Below, one piece after another: positions 16,556 through 20,916 of a stretch of 20,916 bases of DNA. Each line of letters starts with the position of its first letter. Position 1 is the stretch's first letter. This DNA is from Flavobacteriales bacterium (lineage in GTDB: Bacteria; Bacteroidota; Bacteroidia; Flavobacteriales; PHOS-HE28). A program made the translations under genes and the position numbers. Under the pieces are notes generated by a model. The model had not been told where the DNA came from. It saw only the letters and a list, made by a program, of their open reading frames with translations, and did no database searches. The DNA is taken from contig SSGN01000021.1 of assembly GCA_008016945.1 (NCBI GenBank), positions 1 through 20,916 of the forward strand. The letters run 5' to 3'.

Positions 16556-16563
16556 TATCTTTG
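16556..16563 (+). promoter_or_regulatory. -7 promoter element TATCTTTG for tRNA-Leu
   Basis: TATCTTTG matches TAnnTTTG exactly and ends 38 bases before the first base of the tRNA, a suitable distance for a short 5' leader removed by RNase P. No clear -33 TTG is visible. Confidence 0.65.
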
Positions 16564-16601
16564 CCGCCCTTCGTGCCCACCCTACTGGGGGCGAAGGCTC
16601 C

Positions 16602-16683
16602 ACGGACGTGGCGGAATTGGTAGACGCGCCAGACTTAGGATCTGGTACCGCAAGGTGTGGGGGTTCGAGTCCCCCCGTCCGTA
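16602..16683 (+). tRNA. tRNA-Leu (anticodon UAG)
   Basis: The 82-base gene folds as a class II tRNA. The 7-bp acceptor stem pairs ACGGACG (16602-16608) with CGTCCGT (16676-16682), followed by discriminator A16683. The anticodon stem CCAGA / TCTGG encloses the loop CTTAGGA, giving anticodon UAG for leucine codon CUA. A long variable arm (TACCGCAAGGTG) and a T arm GGGGG-TTCGAGT-CCCCC confirm the leucine type. The CCA end is not encoded (ACAAGG follows), so it must be added after transcription, as is common in Bacteroidota. Confidence 0.97.
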
Positions 16684-16812
16684 CAAGGTGAACGGGATCA
16701 CCGTCCACCAACAGCGGCAGGCTGTCAGGAGTTGTCAGGCCGAATTGGCCGGATCGATCCACGGTATGTCCCTTGTTAACAGCAGAACCACTTCGACACT
16801 CGTCATCATCCC

Positions 16813-18168
16813 ATGAACATCGAACGCCAAGACACCGGCACCCTCACCGCCACCCTCAACGTGAAGCTGACCCCCGAGGATTACACCCCCGGGGTGGAAA
16901 AGGCCTTGAAGGAGCAGCGGAAGAACGCCACCCTGCCCGGATTCCGCCCTGGCCAGGTTCCCATGAGCCTCATCCGAAAACGTGTGGGCAAAGCGGTGCT
17001 GGTGAACGAAGTGGAGCGGCTCATCGACGCCAACCTGCGCGAATACCTGCAGAACAACGCGATCCGCGTACTGGGCCAGCCCCTGCCCACCCCGGGGAAC
17101 AGCGAAGCCAACAATTGGGACGAACCCGGCGACCTGCATTTCGCCTATGAGCTGGGCCTGGCCCCCACCATCGAGTTCGAGCTGAACGAAAAGCTGGGGG
17201 TGGAGTACCCCGTGGTGGATGTGAGCGATGAACTGGTGCAGCGCGAGGTCACCGACATGCAGCGTCGCTTTGGCACGGTGGAAGAAGCCGAGGTGAGCGG
17301 CGATAAGGACATGCTGCTCGGCGACATGATCGAGCTCAATACCGATGGCAGCATCAAGGAAGGCGGTATCATGAACCGCACCTCCATGAGCCTGGAGTTC
17401 ATCGAGGACGAAGGAAGCAAGAACGCGCTCGCCGGAAAACGGGTTGGCGAAGAGGTGGTGCTCGATCCGCACAAGGTGAGCAAGGGCCACGACGACCTGG
17501 CCCGGATGCTCGGGGTGGACCATGACCGGGTGCACACCCTTGAAGGGCGCTTCTTGTTCCGGATCGCCGAGATCAAACGCATGGTGCCCGTGGCGGTGGA
17601 CCAGGCGCTCTTCGATCGGGTCTATGGCAAGGATGCGGTGACCGATGAGGCCGCCTTCCGGAACAAGGTGAAGGAAGGGCTGGAGAACATGTTCCGTCGC
17701 GATAGTGATCGCATCTTCAAGCGGCTCGTGGTGAAAAAACTTGCCGAGAACACCGCATTCGAGCTGCCGGACAGCTTCTTGAAGCGCTGGATCCGGGAAA
17801 CGAGCCAGACGCCCGTGACCCCCGAGCAGATCGAGGAGAGCTACGGCGAGTACGCCAACGGCCTCAAACGCCAACTGGTCGAAGAACGAGTGATCGAGAA
17901 GTATGGTCTGGAGGCGAAAGGGGAGGAGCTGGATGCCTTCGCCAAACGGTACGTGAGCGACCAGTTCGCGCAGTACGGCATGCCGGCCCCGGACGATACC
18001 CAGCTGCAACAGATGGCCGCCCGGATCCTGGGCGATCGCGAGCAGCTCGGCCGCATCCGCAACAGCATCGTGGAACAGAAGCTCAACACCCACTTCAAAG
18101 CCCTGTTGAGCCCCAAGGAGAATAAAGTGAGCTTCGATACGTTCGTAACCTTGGCCCGCACGGCCTAA
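16813..18168 (+). CDS. tig: Trigger factor (ribosome-associated chaperone)
   Basis: Trigger factor binds the ribosomal exit tunnel at L23 and shelters nascent chains. The 451-residue length is typical. The ribosome-binding signature GFRPGQVP is at 43-50 (E. coli GFRKGKVP). A middle FKBP-like domain spans about 160-258 and begins GDMIELNTDGSIKEGG, but it lacks the aromatic residues and the R-F-x-P-G-F segment of active peptidyl-prolyl isomerases, so it is probably structural. The C-terminal helical chaperone arms include YGKDAVTDEAAFRNKVKEGLE and a final ALLSPKENKVSFDTF. The ATG at 16813 is the first credible start, 129 bases after tRNA-Leu. It heads the gene order tig-clpP-clpP-clpX, a very common protein quality-control arrangement; the gap to the first clpP is 45 bases. 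Confidence 0.94.
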   Translation: MNIERQDTGTLTATLNVKLTPEDYTPGVEKALKEQRKNATLPGFRPGQVPMSLIRKRVGKAVLVNEVERLIDANLREYLQNNAIRVLGQPLPTPGNSEANNWDEPGDLHFAYELGLAPTIEFELNEKLGVEYPVVDVSDELVQREVTDMQRRFGTVEEAEVSGDKDMLLGDMIELNTDGSIKEGGIMNRTSMSLEFIEDEGSKNALAGKRVGEEVVLDPHKVSKGHDDLARMLGVDHDRVHTLEGRFLFRIAEIKRMVPVAVDQALFDRVYGKDAVTDEAAFRNKVKEGLENMFRRDSDRIFKRLVVKKLAENTAFELPDSFLKRWIRETSQTPVTPEQIEESYGEYANGLKRQLVEERVIEKYGLEAKGEELDAFAKRYVSDQFAQYGMPAPDDTQLQQMAARILGDREQLGRIRNSIVEQKLNTHFKALLSPKENKVSFDTFVTLARTA

Positions 18169-18213
18169 GGTGACCGCGGCAATACCGTCCTTTACACCAT
18201 ACGCGGATCCCGC

Positions 18214-18876
18214 ATGTTCCCGAAAGACGAGTTCTCCAAGTACGCGGTGAAGCACTTGGGCCTGAGCAGCAACACGCTGAACGGCTATACCCGTGCGCTC
18301 ACCCCCTACATCATCGAGGAGCGCCAGTTGAACGTGGCCCAGATGGACGTGTTCAGCCGGTTGATGATGGATCGGATCATCTTCATGGGCACCGCCGTGG
18401 ACGATCAAGTGGCCAACATCATCCAGGCGCAGCTGTTGTTCCTGGAGAGCGTGGATGCCAAGAAGGACATCCAGATCTACCTGAACAGCCCCGGTGGCGG
18501 GGTGTATGCCGGCCTGGGGATCTACGATACCATGCAGTACATCGCTCCCGATGTGGCCACCATCTGCACCGGCATGGCCGCGAGCTTCGGTGCGGTGCTG
18601 CTGTGCGCCGGGGCCAAAGGCAAACGCAGCGCGTTGAAACACGCCCGGGTGATGATCCACCAACCGCTGAGCGGTGCGCAGGGCCAGGCCAGCGACATGG
18701 AGATCACCCTCCGCGAGGTGCTGAAACTGAAGAAGGAGTTGTACGAGGTGATCGCGCATCACACCGGGCAGCCGTATGAGCGGATCGACAAGGACAGCGA
18801 CCGTGATCACTGGATGACCTCCACGGAAGCGAAGGAGTATGGCCTCATCGACGAGGTCTTGGTGAAGTCACGTTAA
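18214..18876 (+). CDS. clpP: ATP-dependent Clp protease proteolytic subunit, first of two tandem copies
   Basis: ClpP forms a two-ring tetradecameric serine protease chamber fed by ClpX. The 220-residue product has the catalytic triad S124 (in [11 protein letters not shown]), H149 (in RVMIHQP) and D198 (in SDRDHWM), plus the core blocks [19 protein letters not shown] and the GQASDMEI handle region. By eye it is about 80 % identical to the second copy 20 bases downstream. Differences gather at the N-terminus (five residues shorter than copy 2 before [12 protein letters not shown]) and in the last 50 residues; the middle from about 31 to 110 is almost identical. Next to the catalytic Ser it has Phe where copy 2 and most ClpPs have Met. 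Both copies look catalytically competent and may form a mixed complex. The ATG at 18214 is the first in frame. Confidence 0.96.
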   Translation: MFPKDEFSKYAVKHLGLSSNTLNGYTRALTPYIIEERQLNVAQMDVFSRLMMDRIIFMGTAVDDQVANIIQAQLLFLESVDAKKDIQIYLNSPGGGVYAGLGIYDTMQYIAPDVATICTGMAASFGAVLLCAGAKGKRSALKHARVMIHQPLSGAQGQASDMEITLREVLKLKKELYEVIAHHTGQPYERIDKDSDRDHWMTSTEAKEYGLIDEVLVKSR

Positions 18877-18896
18877 CCCAGACATTCCGAACGCAG

Positions 18897-19577
18897 ATGT
18901 TCCCTCAGGACGAATTCAATAAGTACGCGGTCAAGCACCGTGGCATCAGCAGCAATACCCTGCACAGCTACACCAAGGCGGCGATCACCTCCTCGGTCAC
19001 GCCGTACATCATCGAAGAACGTCAGTTGAACGTGGCCCAGATGGACGTGTTCAGCCGGTTGATGATGGACCGGATCATCTTCCTGGGCACCGGGATCAAC
19101 GATCAGGTGGCCAACATCATCCAGGCACAACTGCTGTTCCTGGAGAGCGTGGACGCCAAGAAGGACATCCAGATCTACCTGAACAGCCCGGGCGGTGGTG
19201 TGTATGCCGGTCTGGGGATCTACGATACCATGCAATACATCAACTGCGACGTGGCCACCATCTGCACCGGTATGGCCGCCAGCATGGGTGCTGTGCTGCT
19301 CTGCGCGGGCGCCAAAGGCAAGCGCAGCGCGCTGAAACATGCCCGGGTGATGATCCACCAGCCGATGGGCGGGGCCGAAGGACAGGCCAGCGACATGGAG
19401 ATCACCGTGCGCGAGATCCAAAAGCTGAAGAAAGAACTTTACGACATCATCAGTTCGCACAGCAGCCAGCCATTCGACAAGGTGGAGAAGGACGGCGACC
19501 GCGATTACTGGATGACCGCCGAAGAGGCCAAAGCCTACGGCATGATCGACGAACTGTTGGTGCGGAACCCTAAGTGA
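18897..19577 (+). CDS. clpP: ATP-dependent Clp protease proteolytic subunit, second tandem copy
   Basis: This 226-residue paralogue keeps an intact triad: S129 (GMAASMGAVLL, the canonical form), H154 (RVMIHQP) and D203 (GDRDYWM). Compared with copy 1 it carries five additional residues (AITSS, 29-33) just before the processing/axial-pore region TPYIIEER, and more conservative handle and C-terminal sequences (KELYDIISSHSSQPFDKVEKD). Its canonical Met after Ser suggests it is closer to the ancestral ClpP; copy 1 would then be the derived one, though this is inference. The 20-base gap shows that both are in one operon, and two hairpins after its stop separate the operon from clpX. Confidence 0.96.
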   Translation: MFPQDEFNKYAVKHRGISSNTLHSYTKAAITSSVTPYIIEERQLNVAQMDVFSRLMMDRIIFLGTGINDQVANIIQAQLLFLESVDAKKDIQIYLNSPGGGVYAGLGIYDTMQYINCDVATICTGMAASMGAVLLCAGAKGKRSALKHARVMIHQPMGGAEGQASDMEITVREIQKLKKELYDIISSHSSQPFDKVEKDGDRDYWMTAEEAKAYGMIDELLVRNPK

Positions 19578-19592
19578 GGGGTATGGTAGGTC

Positions 19593-19630
19593 GCCACGGG
19601 CGGGCCGTATGACCGCCGAGGTGGCTTTCT
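19593..19630 (+). terminator. Rho-independent terminator after the tandem clpP genes
   Basis: A two-part stem (GCCAC with GTGGC, and GGCGG with CCGCC) encloses the loop GCCGTATGA and is followed by TTTCT. It starts 15 bases after the second clpP stop. Confidence 0.7.
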
Positions 19631-19646
19631 GATCAGGAATACGAAT

Positions 19647-19676
19647 GAAGGCCGGGTGGACGAACGCCCGGCCTTC
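19647..19676 (+). terminator. Second hairpin between clpP and clpX
   Basis: A perfect 10-bp stem GAAGGCCGGG / CCCGGCCTTC with a 10-base loop lies 17 bases after the first hairpin. It is followed by GACGTATCTTTC, which is not a clean T-tract and contains the possible clpX promoter. It may be a backup or attenuating terminator. Confidence 0.6.
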
Positions 19677-19680
19677 GACG

Positions 19681-19688
19681 TATCTTTC
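19681..19688 (+). promoter_or_regulatory. Possible -7 element (TATCTTTC) for clpX
   Basis: TATCTTTC matches TAnnTTTG except for the last base and lies 46 bases before the clpX ATG, directly after the second hairpin. This suggests clpX has its own promoter. Confidence 0.45.
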
Positions 19689-19733
19689 GGGACTTTGCCG
19701 ATCGGCCATACCGTAGCGCAGCACACCCCCCCC

Positions 19734-20916
19734 ATGGATAAGAAAGAGATCAAGTGTTCCTTTTGTGGACGGGACAAACAGGACACCAATGTGCTGATCG
19801 CGGGCATCACCGGGCATATCTGCGATAGTTGCATCGCACAGGCGCAGAACATCATCTCCGAGGAGTTGAGCCAGCGTACGCGCTCGGAGATGGAGGGCAG
19901 TCTCACCATTCAACGTCCAGCGGATATCAAGCGGTACCTGGATGAGTACGTGATCGGGCAGGATGATGCCAAGAAGGTGCTGAGCGTGGCGGTGTACAAC
20001 CACTACAAACGCTTGCTCCAGAAGCCCTCGAGCACCGCCGATGAGGTGGAGATCGAGAAGAGCAACATCATCTTGGTGGGCGAGACAGGGAGCGGGAAGA
20101 CCCTGCTGGCCAAGACGATCGCGCGCATGCTCAACGTGCCCTTCGCCATTGCCGATGCCACGGTGCTCACCGAGGCCGGCTACGTAGGCGAGGATGTGGA
20201 GAGCATCCTGAGCCGCCTGTTGCAAGCGGCGGATTACGACGTGGCCAAGGCCGAACGGGGCATCGTCTTCATCGACGAGATCGACAAGATCAGCCGCAAG
20301 AGCGACACCCCCAGCATCACCCGCGATGTGAGCGGTGAAGGGGTGCAACAGGCCCTGTTGAAGCTGTTGGAAGGAAGTACGGTGAGCGTGCCTCCGCAAG
20401 GAGGGCGTAAGCATCCGGAACAGAAGCTGATCCAGGTGGACACCAAGAACATCCTTTTCGTTTGCGGTGGGGCCTTCGATGGCATCCAGAAGATGATCGA
20501 GCGCCGGGTGAGGAGCAGCGCGGTAGGCTACAGTGCCAGCAAGGAACATCGGATCCACGACGACAACCTGTTGCGGTACGTGAGCCCGTCGGACCTGCGT
20601 ACCTACGGCCTCAGTCCCGAGCTCATCGGGCGTTTCCCGGTGCTCACCTATCTCGATCCCCTGGACCGCGAGAGCTTGCGCCGGATCCTCACCGAGCCGA
20701 AGAACGCGCTGGTCAAGCAGTACGTGAAGCTCTTCGAGATGGACAAGGTGAAGCTCAGCTTCGATAAGAAGGTCTTGGATTTCATCGTGGAGAAGGCGAT
20801 GGATTACAAGCTGGGGGCACGCGGTCTGCGCTCCATCTGTGAAGCGGTGATGACCGATGCCATGTATGAGATCCCCGGGGCCAGTGAAAAGCCCACCGAG
20901 CTGCGGATCACCCTGA
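19734..20916 (+). CDS. clpX: ATP-dependent Clp protease ATP-binding subunit ClpX, 3'-truncated
   Basis: ClpX is the hexameric AAA+ unfoldase that feeds substrates into ClpP. The visible 394 codons are nearly the full protein (about 410 is usual); the frame runs off the window end. The N-terminal zinc-binding domain has C8-x2-C11 and C30-x2-C33. The AAA+ domain shows Walker A GETGSGKT (116-123), pore loop GYVG (149-152), Walker B VFIDEID with D181-E182, the RKH loop (225-227), and arginine-finger and sensor region ELIGRFP and LGARGLRS. The loop that docks into ClpP reads V264-G265-Y266 where E. coli has IGF. The ATG at 19734 gives the standard zinc-finger start. Two hairpins and a promoter-like TATCTTTC separate it from clpP. 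Confidence 0.97.
   Translation, partial: MDKKEIKCSFCGRDKQDTNVLIAGITGHICDSCIAQAQNIISEELSQRTRSEMEGSLTIQRPADIKRYLDEYVIGQDDAKKVLSVAVYNHYKRLLQKPSSTADEVEIEKSNIILVGETGSGKTLLAKTIARMLNVPFAIADATVLTEAGYVGEDVESILSRLLQAADYDVAKAERGIVFIDEIDKISRKSDTPSITRDVSGEGVQQALLKLLEGSTVSVPPQGGRKHPEQKLIQVDTKNILFVCGGAFDGIQKMIERRVRSSAVGYSASKEHRIHDDNLLRYVSPSDLRTYGLSPELIGRFPVLTYLDPLDRESLRRILTEPKNALVKQYVKLFEMDKVKLSFDKKVLDFIVEKAMDYKLGARGLRSICEAVMTDAMYEIPGASEKPTELRITL

Noticed and set aside
16751..16760. Perfect palindrome GGATCGATCC upstream of tig
   Set aside because: A 10-base palindrome is easily found by chance in this sequence and no second copy or promoter context supports an operator.
16490..16762. N-terminal extension of the flavin reductase-like frame
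   Set aside because: It reads through the reverse complement of tRNA-Leu (giving the well-known false sequence RTGGLEPPHLAVPDPKSG) and is not translated.

Overview
This window reads as chromosomal DNA of a GC-rich member of the Bacteroidota, most likely a Flavobacteriales-type lineage; the genus cannot be named from the sequence. The evidence is a carboxypeptidase-regulatory-domain TonB-dependent receptor, a type IX secretion (T9SS) style C-terminal domain, a PorV/PorQ family protein, a DUF3127 protein, and repeated matches to the Bacteroidota -7 promoter element TAnnTTTG. No phage, insertion sequence, CRISPR array or rRNA gene was seen. Almost every gene is complete; only the first (ahcY, 5' end missing) and the last (clpX, 3' end missing) run off the window.

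Layout. 1-1.0 kb: end of ahcY, then a strong terminator. 1.0-1.8 kb: a divergent pair, a degenerate Rieske-fold lipoprotein (minus) and a small lysine/arginine-rich exported protein (plus). 2.1-11.0 kb: a three-gene outer-membrane cassette on the plus strand: a 1254-residue TonB-dependent receptor, a 1362-residue exported protein with a T9SS-like C-terminal domain, and a PorV/PorQ family beta-barrel, with gaps of only 25 and 30 nt. 11.1-12.0 kb: greA and a HIT-family hydrolase in an operon, converging with ruvC (minus) with no spacer at all. 12.6-14.7 kb: a YbhN/UPF0104-type membrane protein translationally coupled to a family 2 glycosyltransferase. 14.7-15.2 kb: a 434-nt stretch without a confident gene. 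15.2-16.5 kb (minus): a flavin reductase-like protein followed by a DUF3127 protein with an SSB-like acidic tail. 16.6 kb: tRNA-Leu(UAG). 16.8-20.9 kb: the protein quality-control cluster tig - clpP - clpP - clpX.

How the genes work together. Tig, the two ClpP paralogues and ClpX form the classic chaperone/protease block, here with an unusual tandem clpP duplication. The receptor / secreted protein / PorV-like trio is the most system-like part of the window: it looks like a dedicated surface module in which a T9SS-exported giant protein is encoded between a TonB-linked barrel and a PorV-type barrel. Its substrate and purpose cannot be read from the sequence. The remaining genes are ordinary housekeeping functions (methyl cycle, transcript cleavage, Holliday junction resolution).
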